64,000 nucleotides of DNA. Source: Cyclobacteriaceae bacterium. GTDB lineage: Bacteria > Bacteroidota > Bacteroidia > Cytophagales > Cyclobacteriaceae. Shown piece after piece: positions 1-10,916 of this stretch. The position numbers and the translations under genes are program-made. The first letter of the stretch is position 1, and each line of letters begins with the position of its first letter. Below the pieces are notes generated by a model. That model was given only the letters and a program-made list of their open reading frames with translations. It ran no database searches and was not told the DNA's origin. The stretch lies in NCBI GenBank assembly GCA_025808415.1, contig CP075525.1:977501-1041500 (forward strand). Reading direction: 5' to 3'.

Positions 1-1032
<1,032 letters not shown>

Positions 1033-1206
1033 TTTCGGCACGCCCCTATGTGCCCGAAACCTTTACAACGACAAAACAATCTGTCTACTTGTCTTACCAG
1101 TGTGCCAACTGATATTGAGCCGGAAGGGCTCACTAATCTTGGTGATCCTGACGAGCCGTTGGCTGTCAGGACGAGCTAAGTAAAATAGCTCAATCACCAA
1201 AGATCT

Positions 1207-1318
1207 TAAGGTGACTATAGCGGTGGGGATCACCTCTTCCCATTCCGAACAGAGCAGTTAAGCCCACATGCGCTGATGGTACTGGGGTAAAACCCGGGAG
1301 AGTAAGTCGTTGCCTATT
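1207..1318 (+). rRNA. rrf: 5S rRNA
   Basis: A typical 5S gene follows the 23S after a spacer of about 175 bp that holds no tRNA I can see. Its recognisable core is CCCATTCCGAACAGAGCAGTTAAG-like sequence at 1239-1264, followed by the GATGGTACTG loop region. The ends TAAGGTGAC and GTTGCCTA pair to close helix I. The exact termini are inferred from this pairing. Confidence 0.95.
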
Positions 1319-1328
1319 TTTTATCCCT

Positions 1329-1357
1329 AAGCCCCGTAACCCTACGGGGCTTTTTTA
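1329..1357 (+). terminator. rRNA operon terminator
   Basis: Perfect 10-bp inverted repeat AAGCCCCGTA / TACGGGGCTT with a 4-nt loop, followed by a run of T. It lies just after the 5S rRNA and is a standard intrinsic terminator for the rRNA operon. Confidence 0.93.
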
Positions 1358-1438
1358 TTTTTAACCATCAACAACTTTTGCGAATAGATGGGTTACGTTG
1401 ATTAACTTTAGCTTCTGCTAAACTGATTTGCAACTGTA

Positions 1439-4102
1439 GTGAAGAAAACTCCAATTTTTTTAACGGTACTCCTGATTCTTGCTATTGGACTAGGCACTAC
1501 TTTTTATCTTAAGCTCTATCAAAAGAAGGATTTAACTGTTTGGGATGTTATGCCCTCTCAGACAGTACTTGTTTTTGAGGTTGGTGAATGTGAAGAATGT
1601 TTGCAATCAATAAGAGGCACAGCTTTGCTAACAGCGCTTACGGAAAGTATTTTTCAGGGTTACAGGAAAGCTCAATTAACTAAGCTTATTTCTAATTTCT
1701 TAGAGCCTAAGAATAGCCCAGTTATTTCTTTACATGTAGTTAAGAAAGATGATTTTGATTTTATTTTTTATGCCCCATTGAGCAAATCGAATCAGATAGA
1801 GTTGCAATTGAAGGAATTAGAGGGGGAAGCCAAAAAATTTTCACAACGAGAATTTAATGGTGTTCAAATAAAGGAACTTCCTATTGACGATAAGCTTTTT
1901 TCCTGGGTTGCTATTGATGGCATATGGGTTGGCAGTTTTACACCATTTCTGGTTGAAGATGTAATCCGAACTTATAAATCTGATAGAAGTTTAATCTTTA
2001 AAAATGATATTCGTGAGGTCGCGCTCTTGCCAACTGTAAAAAATGATGCAGGGAATATTTATATCAATTTGAAAGAGTTTAGTAATTGGTTGACGGTTTT
2101 TTCTGACAACCAGTCTACACTGACTACGGTGGGGCAAGGAGCTGTTCTGGATATTAAACAGCGTCAAGGAAACTTAACTTTAAATGGATTTTCGATTGCC
2201 AACAATGAGGATCAAAATATGTTGTTGTCAAGCTTGAAACAACAAACTCCTGTGCCATTTATGTTAAAGAGTTTAATTTCCAACCGATCGGTACTTGTAA
2301 CCAGCTTCGGTATAAGTGATGGTTCTGAGCTTTTTAAGAACATTGAATTATCCAGGCGAAAAGATATTCAGGATTCTATCCAATCATTTTCTAATGTTGA
2401 TCTTGAGTCTATCTTCTCAGGGTTGGGAAAAGAGATTGTAACCTGTTATTTGGAGTCTGGCGGTCAGTCCATGGCACGTGTTGTTTTATTCAGTTCATCC
2501 AATTCAAAGGAATGGTTGAAGTCTTTTGATTTACTTTCAAAAGCATCTGAAAAGGGAGATTCACTTTATATTGAACGTTTTTCTTCATATGAAATACGAC
2601 AAATTGAAATAAACAATTTACCAGAAAAGCTTTTTAAGCCATTGGTTAATGGATTCAGGCAGATTTATTACACCAATATTGATAACACAATACTTTTTTC
2701 TGATCGTGTTGATGAATTGCGAAAGTTTTTAGATGACATTGACAAAGAAGAAGTTTGGGGAAAATCAGTTTACTATAACCAATTCCTTGAATCAACATTG
2801 CTTGAATCAAATTACAGTATTTATATAAATACACCCCGGGCGCTGGCTGCTGTTTCAAACAGCCTAAACACCAAATGGAATAAAGTTTATTCTTCTACAA
2901 ACCGAAGTTATTTTAATGCCATTGGTTTGGGTGCTATACAGTTTAGCCATTTGAATGAGAACTTTTACACTAATATTGCATGGTCGTTTAATCCGCAAAG
3001 TGATGTTGGTAGAAACGAGCCTCAAGAGATTCGCGATCGCTTACAGGTGAATCTGGATTATGCCATTGCTTCTAAACCCTTTGTTGTTCGAAACCATGCT
3101 TCAAAGCGCGATGAGTATGTTTTGCAGGATTCTCTTTTTGTACTTCATTATTTTTCAACAGACGGTAAGCGCCAATGGAAGAAAGAGATTCAAAGCAAGT
3201 TAGTTGGGACTGTTGTACAGATTGATTACCTGAATAATAATAAGCTTCAACTGTTCCTGGTAACAGCCGGTAAGATTCATGTAATTGACCGACTTGGTAA
3301 TTATGTTAACCCATTCCCGGTTTCCGTCCCACAGCAGAATATTGAGTTTGTAAGTGTGATTGACTATGATAATAGTAAGAAATACAGATTTTTGATTTCA
3401 GAGAAAACCGGAAAGCTGTGGATGTACGATCAGGAAGGCCGGAATTTAGAGGGTTGGAAGCCAAGAAATGTGGAAGGTCCGTTGGTAACAGCCCCGAGTC
3501 ATCATCGCATACGGGGTAAGGATTTTATTTTGGCTGTTCGTCAGGATGGATGGGCATACCTGATGAACCGAAGAGGCGAAAATATAAAGGGCTTTCCGCT
3601 TAACCTGGACATGCGCCCCGGTGGAACTTATTTTCTTGAGCAAGGTAATACATTGGCTGCTTCGAATTTTGTCATCGTTTCAAAAGATGGTGTTAAAGTG
3701 AAGTTTAATGTTGAAGGCACTATTTCAAGCCGCGAACCTTTAATCCGAACCTCAGTTGATGACCAGTTTTCTTTAATAGCCGAGAATAATAATCGGTTTT
3801 ATGTGATTGCACGACAGAACGCCAAGGAATTGACACTATTGAATGAAAACGGAAAGGCTATACTCGTTAACGAATTTGTAGGTAAGAATCAGGTTGATAT
3901 CCAATACTATTCTTTTGGTTCTGGAAACGACTATATCGTTGTCTCTGATAAAATTCAGGATCTGAGTTATGTGTACGATGGAACAGGACGGTTGCTAACC
4001 CCAATTCCATTAGAATCGACAGGAATTACTTTGAAGCAAGAGAATCAAAAGGTTTCCGCCATTTATGTTAATGATAAAACGCTGACGATACTTCCTTTGT
4101 GA
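1439..4102 (+). CDS. Membrane-anchored protein of unknown function, 887 aa
   Basis: I do not recognise a named family with certainty. The start is a GTG; the product opens with Lys-Lys and a hydrophobic segment at about residues 5-24, so it is probably anchored in the inner membrane with the rest outside the cytoplasm. The N-terminal 500 residues recall DUF3352-type proteins. The C-terminal 350 residues contain repeated short beta-rich units such as VIDRLGNYVNPFPV, LWMYDQEGRNLEGW and YLMNRRGENIKGFP, which look like blades of a beta-propeller. It stands alone: the rRNA terminator is upstream and the next gene converges on it. The family link is an inference; the topology and repeats are seen directly. 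Confidence 0.85.
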   Translation: MKKTPIFLTVLLILAIGLGTTFYLKLYQKKDLTVWDVMPSQTVLVFEVGECEECLQSIRGTALLTALTESIFQGYRKAQLTKLISNFLEPKNSPVISLHVVKKDDFDFIFYAPLSKSNQIELQLKELEGEAKKFSQREFNGVQIKELPIDDKLFSWVAIDGIWVGSFTPFLVEDVIRTYKSDRSLIFKNDIREVALLPTVKNDAGNIYINLKEFSNWLTVFSDNQSTLTTVGQGAVLDIKQRQGNLTLNGFSIANNEDQNMLLSSLKQQTPVPFMLKSLISNRSVLVTSFGISDGSELFKNIELSRRKDIQDSIQSFSNVDLESIFSGLGKEIVTCYLESGGQSMARVVLFSSSNSKEWLKSFDLLSKASEKGDSLYIERFSSYEIRQIEINNLPEKLFKPLVNGFRQIYYTNIDNTILFSDRVDELRKFLDDIDKEEVWGKSVYYNQFLESTLLESNYSIYINTPRALAAVSNSLNTKWNKVYSSTNRSYFNAIGLGAIQFSHLNENFYTNIAWSFNPQSDVGRNEPQEIRDRLQVNLDYAIASKPFVVRNHASKRDEYVLQDSLFVLHYFSTDGKRQWKKEIQSKLVGTVVQIDYLNNNKLQLFLVTAGKIHVIDRLGNYVNPFPVSVPQQNIEFVSVIDYDNSKKYRFLISEKTGKLWMYDQEGRNLEGWKPRNVEGPLVTAPSHHRIRGKDFILAVRQDGWAYLMNRRGENIKGFPLNLDMRPGGTYFLEQGNTLAASNFVIVSKDGVKVKFNVEGTISSREPLIRTSVDDQFSLIAENNNRFYVIARQNAKELTLLNENGKAILVNEFVGKNQVDIQYYSFGSGNDYIVVSDKIQDLSYVYDGTGRLLTPIPLESTGITLKQENQKVSAIYVNDKTLTILPL

Positions 4103-4142
4103 GATTCGGCTGCTTGCTCATCGGGTACAAAATTTTTTTAGC

Positions 4143-5003
4143 TTAGCCTTTTCCCCTCATCTTCTCCAGTTGATCCCACATATCGCCTGGTATCATTTCC
4201 AAATGGCTGAATTCACCTCCGTTGCGCAGCCACTCACCGCCATCAATAGTTATAACTTCTCCATTTACATAGGCTGAATAATCGGACATTAAATAAGCCG
4301 CCAAGTTGGCCAGTTCCTGATGTTCACCCACACGCTTTAAAGGTATGCGTGATGCGGGGTCGAACTTTTTAACTAATTCGCCAGGTAAGAGCCGGCTCCA
4401 GGCGCCTTCCGTTGGAAATGGCCCCGGTGCAATGGCATTACTTCGTATGTTATACCTGGCCCATTCAACGGCCAGCGATCGGGTTAATGCCAAAACACCA
4501 GCTTTGCCACAAGCTGAAGGCACTACATACCCTGAACCTGTCCATGCATATGTGGTTACGATATTCAAAAATACACCAGGTTGCTTTTTGGCGATCCAGT
4601 TCTTGCCTGCTGCCAGGGTTGTGTAGTAGGTTCCTTTCAGAACAATATCGACTACGATATCGAAAGCGCGATGCGAAAGCCGCTCCGTTGGACTAATAAA
4701 ATTACCTGCTGCGTTATTCAGCACGCCATGGATTTGACCGAATGTTGCTTCTGCCTGACTAACTACGTTTTCAATTTCTTCATACTTGCGCACATCGCAA
4801 GGCACAGCCAAAACGTTACCACCGGTTTGCTGCATCAGTTCATTTGCTGCTTTTTCCAGTACATCTTTTTTCCGGCTGGTAATCACCAGGTTTGCACCAA
4901 GTTCAAGCATGTATTTGCCCATGCTCCTGCCCAAGCCTGTTCCGCCTCCGGTTATAATAATGGTTTTGCCTTTAAATGATCCGGGTTTTAGCATGCCTTC
5001 CAT
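4143..5003 (-). CDS. SDR family oxidoreductase, 2,4-dienoyl-CoA reductase-like
   Basis: A 286-aa short-chain dehydrogenase/reductase. The Rossmann nucleotide motif TGGGTGLG is at residues 18-25, followed by NNAAG at 96-100. The active-site region TTYAWTGSGYVVPSACGKAG (150-169) resembles that of mitochondrial and peroxisomal 2,4-dienoyl-CoA reductases, with Tyr152, Ser163 and Lys167 as likely catalytic residues and PGP at 193-195. Such enzymes use NADPH to reduce 2,4-dienoyl-CoA during beta-oxidation of unsaturated fatty acids. A second in-frame ATG lies three codons downstream and is equally possible as start. It converges with the preceding gene and is transcribed away from the OmpA gene. 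The substrate is inferred from motif similarity only. Confidence 0.9.
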   Translation of the reverse strand: MEGMLKPGSFKGKTIIITGGGTGLGRSMGKYMLELGANLVITSRKKDVLEKAANELMQQTGGNVLAVPCDVRKYEEIENVVSQAEATFGQIHGVLNNAAGNFISPTERLSHRAFDIVVDIVLKGTYYTTLAAGKNWIAKKQPGVFLNIVTTYAWTGSGYVVPSACGKAGVLALTRSLAVEWARYNIRSNAIAPGPFPTEGAWSRLLPGELVKKFDPASRIPLKRVGEHQELANLAAYLMSDYSAYVNGEVITIDGGEWLRNGGEFSHLEMIPGDMWDQLEKMRGKG

Positions 5004-5126
5004 ACGGTATTCAGATTAAAGTTTATTTTATCCTAAAATAGAGTAGTTAATTTAAAAGATATGGATTGGCAATACTTTTTTTAATGGTGGTATTCTTTTG
5101 ATATTTGCTGCATAATTTTTTAAACG

Positions 5127-6077
5127 ATGAAAACAACCCTTTATATTTTTGCTTTTACAATTTTAGTTATGCAGTCGTGTGTGGTTACCAAGAAAAAATA
5201 TGACGACATACTAGCCCAAAAGGTAAGGTTAGAGGCTGACCTTGCGGATAAGACATCGCAACTTGAAAAGGCCAATGCTGACCTGGAAAAGCTTGATGGG
5301 CAGGTTAAAAAGCTTGCCTCGGACACTTCAAGCCTGGGTGACGATGTGCGAACGAAGGCTGCACGTTTGGCAGAGTTGGATAAGGAATACAATCAGCTTA
5401 ATGCGTATTATAAAAATCTGTTAACCAGTAGTGGCAAGCTTAACCGCGACATGGCCCAACAGCAGGAACAATTGCTGGCCATACAGGCCAATCTTGACCG
5501 TACCAAAAGAATGAATGATTCATTGAGCGTTAGCCTTACTGAACGTGAAAGGAAGGTGAAGGAATTGGAAAATGTTTTGGCGGCTAAGGATAAAGCCGTG
5601 AATGATCTGAAAAATAAAATCACAAACGCTTTGTTGAACTTCAAGGAGAATGATTTAACCGTTAATGTTAAAAACGGCAAGGTTTATGTATCACTTGCCG
5701 AACAACTTCTCTTTGCTTCAGGAAGTACCGAGGTTGATGCCAAAGGTGTTACAGCTTTGCAGCAATTGGCCAAGGCTGTTAAGGACCAGCGCGATATTAA
5801 CATTATGGTTGAAGGCCACACTGACAATGTTCCGATTTCCAGAAAATCGCAATACATGCAGGACAATTGGGATTTAAGTGTAATGCGGGCCACCTCAATA
5901 ACAAAAATTTTAACCAAGGCTGGGGTGTCACCCAAGCAAATTACAGCTTCCGGCAGGGGAGAGTTTGTTCCGTTAGCAGTCAATGATACGCCACAGAATA
6001 AGCAAAAGAACAGGCGCACCGAAATAATCATTACTCCAAACCTTGATGAGTTATTTAAGATTCTCGAATCAAACTAA
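5127..6077 (+). CDS. OmpA family lipoprotein with coiled coil
   Basis: The 316-aa product starts with a signal peptide ending in a lipobox (VMQSC, Cys18), so it should be lipidated and exported. Residues 25-170 are heptad-rich and charged, a long coiled coil. Residues about 190-310 form an OmpA-like peptidoglycan-binding domain, with the hallmark EGHTDNVPI at about 228-236 and the NRRTEIIITP end motif. It likely links the outer membrane to the murein sacculus. A small membrane-protein gene follows 11 bp downstream and is probably cotranscribed, ending at the shared terminator near 6270. Confidence 0.93.
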   Translation: MKTTLYIFAFTILVMQSCVVTKKKYDDILAQKVRLEADLADKTSQLEKANADLEKLDGQVKKLASDTSSLGDDVRTKAARLAELDKEYNQLNAYYKNLLTSSGKLNRDMAQQQEQLLAIQANLDRTKRMNDSLSVSLTERERKVKELENVLAAKDKAVNDLKNKITNALLNFKENDLTVNVKNGKVYVSLAEQLLFASGSTEVDAKGVTALQQLAKAVKDQRDINIMVEGHTDNVPISRKSQYMQDNWDLSVMRATSITKILTKAGVSPKQITASGRGEFVPLAVNDTPQNKQKNRRTEIIITPNLDELFKILESN

Positions 6078-6088
6078 TCATAACCGCT

Positions 6089-6265
6089 ATGGGACGTATT
6101 TGGGTTCTTTTAATTTTTGTAATTGATGTACTCGCCATACTGGATGTATGGAAGCGTGAATATTCAATGGAAAAAAGATTACTGTGGACTGTTGTGATAA
6201 TTTTGCTTCCGCTTATCGGACCTATAGCCTGGTACATAGTTAGCCGAAGAATCATTAATCTTTAA
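6089..6265 (+). CDS. Small PLDc_N-like membrane protein, 58 aa
   Basis: ATG at 6089, TAA at 6263-6265. The product has two hydrophobic helices, about residues 4-20 and 32-52, with a charged loop DVWKREYSMEKRLLW between them and the motif PLIGPIAWYIVSRR at the end. This layout matches the PLDc_N domain, which is found as the N-terminal membrane part of cardiolipin synthases and also as free-standing small proteins of unknown role. It follows the OmpA gene closely and precedes a strong terminator, so the two likely form one transcription unit. Family assignment rests on the motif and length. Confidence 0.85.
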   Translation: MGRIWVLLIFVIDVLAILDVWKREYSMEKRLLWTVVIILLPLIGPIAWYIVSRRIINL

Positions 6266-6269
6266 ATCT

Positions 6270-6302
6270 AAAAGGCCCGGGATAAGTACCGGGCCTTTTA
6301 GA
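6270..6302. terminator. Bidirectional intrinsic terminator
   Basis: Perfect 11-bp stem AAAAGGCCCGG / CCGGGCCTTTT with an 8-nt loop. A-tract and T-tract lie on opposite sides, so it can act in both directions, between the PLDc_N-like gene and the convergent BNR-repeat gene. Confidence 0.92.
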
Positions 6303-6351
6303 TTAATTAAGCAGATGATGTAAATCTTTAGCGAGCTTAGCTTGTTATTGT

Positions 6352-9300
6352 TTAGTCTTTTAAAACCACAGCATCAATATTCTTTTGCTTAACCAATGCA
6401 TTAAAGGCTGGAATTTCTTCTTTAAAGATTTTGTCAACCGCTCCCAGGTGCTTATTAATTTCTGCTGTTATCTCATTTTTGAATTCTACCATTTGCTGAG
6501 TTGGCGGGAAATTGCCTGCACTTGCCAGTGAGTTCAAGTGAGCCAATTTATTGTTCAAGCGAATAGGGAAGTTTAGAGGATCCTGCCCACTTCTGTTCTT
6601 GGTTTGGTATAATGCTTCTTCTATAGTTTTCATATTATCCAAAATGGCTTTGGATTTATCCAGCACTTCCTTCATGGTTTCCTTCTGATCTTTTATCGGG
6701 TCGATGGCGCGATTGATTTGTTCACGGGCTGTACGGATTTTTTTGATAGCATTATGGGTTTCGCTGACTTTAGCAATTACTTCCTGAACAAAATCAAACT
6801 GTGCTTTCATGTCTGTAGCTGTAGCGTCTGAACGCGGGTCTTTAAGTATTTCAAATTCTGCCTCGGATGATTTTCCATTTACAGTCAACCGCACTTTATA
6901 ATTTCCGGGCAGTGCACGGGGGCCATTCATGGAGGCTGCCCATAGAATCATTCCGTCAAACCGGTCAGCATCAGGGTAACGCATGTTCCAGTTAAATTTA
7001 TTCATTCCCGGTTGCTTTAGCGTTAGTTTTTCTTCTTTAGCCTTCAGGTCGGGTTTGGTGGAGAATTTCTTGATCAATGTTCCATCCGGTTGAAGAAATT
7101 CAAGGCTAACCTGTGCTTTGGCTGTATCCTTAAGATAGTAGTGCACCATCACTCCACCTGGATGGTTTTGCCCGGCTGTTTTGGGCACCCTGCCCCAACT
7201 AAAGGCTGGCCCCATCCTGTATGATGGCATGGGTTTAAACAAATATGAATCGGCTGTGCTAACCTGATCGCTTAATTGGTGTAGCGGGGTCAGGTCATCG
7301 ATCAACCAGAAACTCCTGCCTTGTGTAGCGGCTATCAGGTTGTCATTCTTGATGGTTAGGTCGGTAATAGGAACGATCGGTAAGTTGAGTTGAAAGGGTT
7401 TCCAGCTTGTGCCATCATCGAACGAAATGTACATGCCTGTTTCGGTTCCGGCATAGAGCAGCCCTTTACGTTTTGGGTCGGCACGAAGCACCCGTGTAAA
7501 ATGCCCTGCATCAATACCATCGGTAATTTTGGCCCAGGTTTTACCGTAGTCCTTTGATTTATATAAGTAAGGACGATAGTCGCCAAGTTTATAGCGTGTG
7601 CCGGCAACATAAATTCCGCCTTTTGTGTGAGGATCAAATTCAACGCTGTTGAACATCATCCATTCGGGTAGGTCTTTTGGTGTAACGTTTTTCCATTCTT
7701 TTCCTCCATCCGTAGTCACGTACAATAGTCCGTCATCCGATCCGGTCACTATGAAATCTTTTTCATAAGGGGATTCACCCGCAGCAAAAATGGTACAGTA
7801 GTATTCAACACTGGTGTTGTCTTTGGTGATGGGGCCACCCGATGGGCCCAGTTTTGTTTTATCGTTTCGTGTTAAATCCGGGCTTATGGTTTCCCATGAC
7901 TGGCCACCGTTGTAAGAAACGTGAACGTGATTTGATGTGGTGTAAAGTTTTTTAGGATTATAGGGGGAGAAGAAAATCGGAAAATTCCACTGAAAGCGGT
8001 ACTTCATATCTTCTGCACCATGGCCCATCGGATTATTGGGCCATACATTTACATTCCTTTCTTCTCCGGTTCTGTGGTTTTGCATTTGCAGTAGCCCGCC
8101 ATAGTTTCCACCATACACTACATCCAGGTCGGTAGGGTCGGGTGCGAGGTGGCCGCTTTCACTACCGGCTGTTACTTCCCAATCGCTTTCGGTGATAGCC
8201 AACCCATCGGTGCGGTGGTAAATGCGAACGGTGGTATTGTCTTGCTGGGCACCGTAAATCCTGTACGGAAAAGCGTTATCGGTAGTAACCCGATAGAACT
8301 GTGCAGTTGGTTGGTTATGGTAGGTACTCCAGTTTTCGCCTCCATCAAAAGATACCTGGGCGCCACCATCGTCTGCAATGATCATGCGTTGGTTATCTTC
8401 AGGGGCAATCCACAAATCGTGATGGTCGCCATGCGGGGCATTGAACGATTGGAACGTGCGCCCACCGTCTTTTGAGCGGTGATAGGACACGTTAACAACG
8501 TATACCATGTCTTCATCGTTTGTGTCGGCATAAATGCGTGTATAGTACCATGCCCGTTGGCGCAGGTTGCGGTCGTCATTCATTTTGCGCCAGGTTTTTC
8601 CGGCATCATCCGAACGGTAAACGCCACCGTTTTCATTTTCGATAATGGCATATACTTTATCCGAATTTACCGGTGATACGGCAATACCCGCTATACCCCA
8701 AATACCTTTCGGCAAACCGGTGTTCGTTGAAATATTGGTCCAGGTTTCTCCTGCATCTGTACTTTTCCACATGGCCGATCCTTCGCCACCACTCTCCAAA
8801 CTATACGGTGTTCTGCGGATGCGCCAGGTGGTTGCATACATGATCCGTGCATTGTTTGGATCGAAGCAAAGATCAACGGCACCTGCATCTGCATTAGCAA
8901 ACAGTGTACGCTTCCAGGTTTTGCCGCCATCAACCGATTTATAAACCCCACGTTCATCGGACGATTTAAATAAGTCGCCCATTACGGCAGCATATACAAT
9001 GTCGGGATTTTTGGGATGGATACGAACCCGTGAAATATGACGTGAATCCTTCAGGCCAATATGCGACCATGTTTTACCGGCATCTACCGACTTGTACATG
9101 CCGTAGCCGTAAGAGACATTTCCGCGAACGGTTTTCTCCCCGCCACCAACATAAATTACATTGTTGTCCCACTCGCTAACCGCCACAGCGCCTATTGAAC
9201 CACCAAAAAACCCGTCAGAAATATTTTCCCAACTGTTGCCGGCATCGGTAGTGCGCCAAACGCCACCACCGGTAGCCCCGAAGTAGTACAAGTTGGGTTT

Positions 9301-9492
9301 GCCGGGCACGCCTGCAACCGCTGCAGAACGGCCACCCCTGAAGGGGCCAATGCTTCGCCACTCCATGGCATTGTACAGTTTTTCATCGTACGAAACGGTT
9401 GCCTTAGTGGTAGCAGCCGGGCTTTTCTTTTGGGCAAATGCAGGGGCAAGTGCCAAAACAAAGCCAAGAATTAGAAAGTAGATTTGCTTCAT
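6352..9492 (-). CDS. Exported sortilin/BNR-repeat (VPS10-like) protein
   Basis: About 1046 aa. An N-terminal signal peptide ends in APAFAQ, so it is exported; the start at 9492 (MKQIYFLI) places it at the N-terminus, while an upstream in-frame ATG at 9513 would add seven residues. Residues about 40-700 carry many BNR/Asp-box-like repeats (S-x-D-x-G-x-x-W forms such as SVDAGKTW, STDAGETW, SDDAGKTW, SYNGGQSW), typical of a seven- to ten-bladed propeller of the sortilin/VPS10 or xyloglucanase type. The C-terminal 250 residues form a beta domain and then a helical region. These proteins are frequent in Bacteroidota as WD40/YVTN/BNR-like or glycosyl-hydrolase proteins, but function is rarely known. 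I infer a periplasmic or surface protein. Confidence 0.92.
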   Translation of the reverse strand: MKQIYFLILGFVLALAPAFAQKKSPAATTKATVSYDEKLYNAMEWRSIGPFRGGRSAAVAGVPGKPNLYYFGATGGGVWRTTDAGNSWENISDGFFGGSIGAVAVSEWDNNVIYVGGGEKTVRGNVSYGYGMYKSVDAGKTWSHIGLKDSRHISRVRIHPKNPDIVYAAVMGDLFKSSDERGVYKSVDGGKTWKRTLFANADAGAVDLCFDPNNARIMYATTWRIRRTPYSLESGGEGSAMWKSTDAGETWTNISTNTGLPKGIWGIAGIAVSPVNSDKVYAIIENENGGVYRSDDAGKTWRKMNDDRNLRQRAWYYTRIYADTNDEDMVYVVNVSYHRSKDGGRTFQSFNAPHGDHHDLWIAPEDNQRMIIADDGGAQVSFDGGENWSTYHNQPTAQFYRVTTDNAFPYRIYGAQQDNTTVRIYHRTDGLAITESDWEVTAGSESGHLAPDPTDLDVVYGGNYGGLLQMQNHRTGEERNVNVWPNNPMGHGAEDMKYRFQWNFPIFFSPYNPKKLYTTSNHVHVSYNGGQSWETISPDLTRNDKTKLGPSGGPITKDNTSVEYYCTIFAAGESPYEKDFIVTGSDDGLLYVTTDGGKEWKNVTPKDLPEWMMFNSVEFDPHTKGGIYVAGTRYKLGDYRPYLYKSKDYGKTWAKITDGIDAGHFTRVLRADPKRKGLLYAGTETGMYISFDDGTSWKPFQLNLPIVPITDLTIKNDNLIAATQGRSFWLIDDLTPLHQLSDQVSTADSYLFKPMPSYRMGPAFSWGRVPKTAGQNHPGGVMVHYYLKDTAKAQVSLEFLQPDGTLIKKFSTKPDLKAKEEKLTLKQPGMNKFNWNMRYPDADRFDGMILWAASMNGPRALPGNYKVRLTVNGKSSEAEFEILKDPRSDATATDMKAQFDFVQEVIAKVSETHNAIKKIRTAREQINRAIDPIKDQKETMKEVLDKSKAILDNMKTIEEALYQTKNRSGQDPLNFPIRLNNKLAHLNSLASAGNFPPTQQMVEFKNEITAEINKHLGAVDKIFKEEIPAFNALVKQKNIDAVVLKD

Positions 9493-9629
9493 AAGTTTAG
9501 AATTTGTGATCATGTTAGGCTGAATTTACCAAATCGCTGCTTACTTTTTTATTAATGGTTATTAAAGGTTTTGCACTTCCCGAACTATTTTTTGACTTTG
9601 CCAAAATGCCTGGCTAACAACAGGCCACT

Positions 9630-10853
9630 ATGCGAAAAGGTGATTGGAAAAAACTGTTCAGCATACCCGTTGTCGTGGCGGCACTGGGTTATTTTGTCGA
9701 CATCTACGATTTGCTTTTGTTCAGTATCGTCCGCATCCCCAGCCTGAGGGGATTAGGCGTGCCAGATGCCCAACTTTTTGACCAGGGGGAGTTTTTGCTG
9801 CGGGTGCAGATGGGCGGGCTATTGGTAGGCGGGATTATTTGGGGCATAATGGGCGACAAACGCGGCAGGCTTTCTGTGCTGTTTGGTTCTATATTGTTGT
9901 ATTCGTTGGCCAATATTGCCAATGGCTTTGTAACCACGGTAGATCAGTACGCAATATTTCGGTTTATTGCCGGCATTGGCCTGGCCGGTGAGCTTGGAGC
10001 GGGTATAACATTGGTGGCAGAAGTTTTGCCAACACGCTTACGCGGATACGGCACCACCCTGGTAGCAACGGTGGGTTTATTGGGTGCAGTACTGGCCAAT
10101 GTTATTGCCAAGCATTTTGATTGGCAGGTTGCCTATTTTATCGGAGGTGGTTTAGGGCTGATGTTGTTAATTGCACGGGTAAGTGTTTTTGAATCCGGAA
10201 TGTTTTTAACAGTAAAGGAACAATCGATTGACCGCGGAAATTTCATATCACTGTTCACCGACTTTGGCCGCTTTAAGCGTTTTATAAACTGCATATTGAT
10301 CGGGCTGCCGATATGGTTTACCATTGGTATACTCATCACTTTTTCTCCCGAGTTTTCGGTTGAAATTGGTGTGCTTGAGCCCATTATAGCGGGCGATGCG
10401 GTTATGTTCAGTTATTTGGGCCTGGCAGCAGGCGATATGAGCAGCGGATTACTGAGCCAGTGGTTTCGGTCGAGAAAAAAAATTGTATTTGTTTTCATCA
10501 TCATCACCCTGGGCTTTGTTTTGCTTTACCTGTACCCGCCTGTAACCACAAAATTCTTTTTTTACTTCACCTGTTTTTGCCTGGGGTTTGGGGTTGGGTA
10601 TTGGGCCTTGTTTGTTACGATAGCAGCTGAACAGTTTGGTACAAACCTGCGATCAACGGTAGCCACCACAGTTCCTAATTTTATACGCGGAACGGTGGTG
10701 CCTTTAACATTTGCTTTTAAATTATTACGCGAGGATACCGGAATAATTGTGGGGGCACTTATTGTAGGCGTTACCACTATTATTATTTCTCTGCTCTCGT
10801 TACGATCGCTCAGCGAAACGTTTGGCAGGGAGTTGGATTTTGTTGAGGAATAG
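9630..10853 (+). CDS. MFS transporter
   Basis: A 407-aa polytopic membrane protein with about 12 hydrophobic segments. The loop between helices 2 and 3 has the major-facilitator signature GDKRGR at about residue 75-80. An acidic residue-rich helix 1 (GYFVDIYDLLLF) recalls the metabolite:H+ symporter and sugar/acid permease subfamilies. It probably moves a small metabolite by proton symport, but the substrate cannot be read from the sequence. It is divergent from the BNR-repeat gene and followed 63 bp downstream by a histidine kinase gene on the same strand. Confidence 0.92.
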   Translation: MRKGDWKKLFSIPVVVAALGYFVDIYDLLLFSIVRIPSLRGLGVPDAQLFDQGEFLLRVQMGGLLVGGIIWGIMGDKRGRLSVLFGSILLYSLANIANGFVTTVDQYAIFRFIAGIGLAGELGAGITLVAEVLPTRLRGYGTTLVATVGLLGAVLANVIAKHFDWQVAYFIGGGLGLMLLIARVSVFESGMFLTVKEQSIDRGNFISLFTDFGRFKRFINCILIGLPIWFTIGILITFSPEFSVEIGVLEPIIAGDAVMFSYLGLAAGDMSSGLLSQWFRSRKKIVFVFIIITLGFVLLYLYPPVTTKFFFYFTCFCLGFGVGYWALFVTIAAEQFGTNLRSTVATTVPNFIRGTVVPLTFAFKLLREDTGIIVGALIVGVTTIIISLLSLRSLSETFGRELDFVEE

Positions 10854-10916
10854 GTTGAACGATTATTTTCGCAAAGATTCGCAGCTTAGGCATTGTTTTT
10901 TTAATTTGCTGTTTCA

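Noticed and set aside
1033..1206. A tRNA between 23S and 5S rRNA
   Set aside because: No cloverleaf or GTTCGA-type arm could be found in this spacer.
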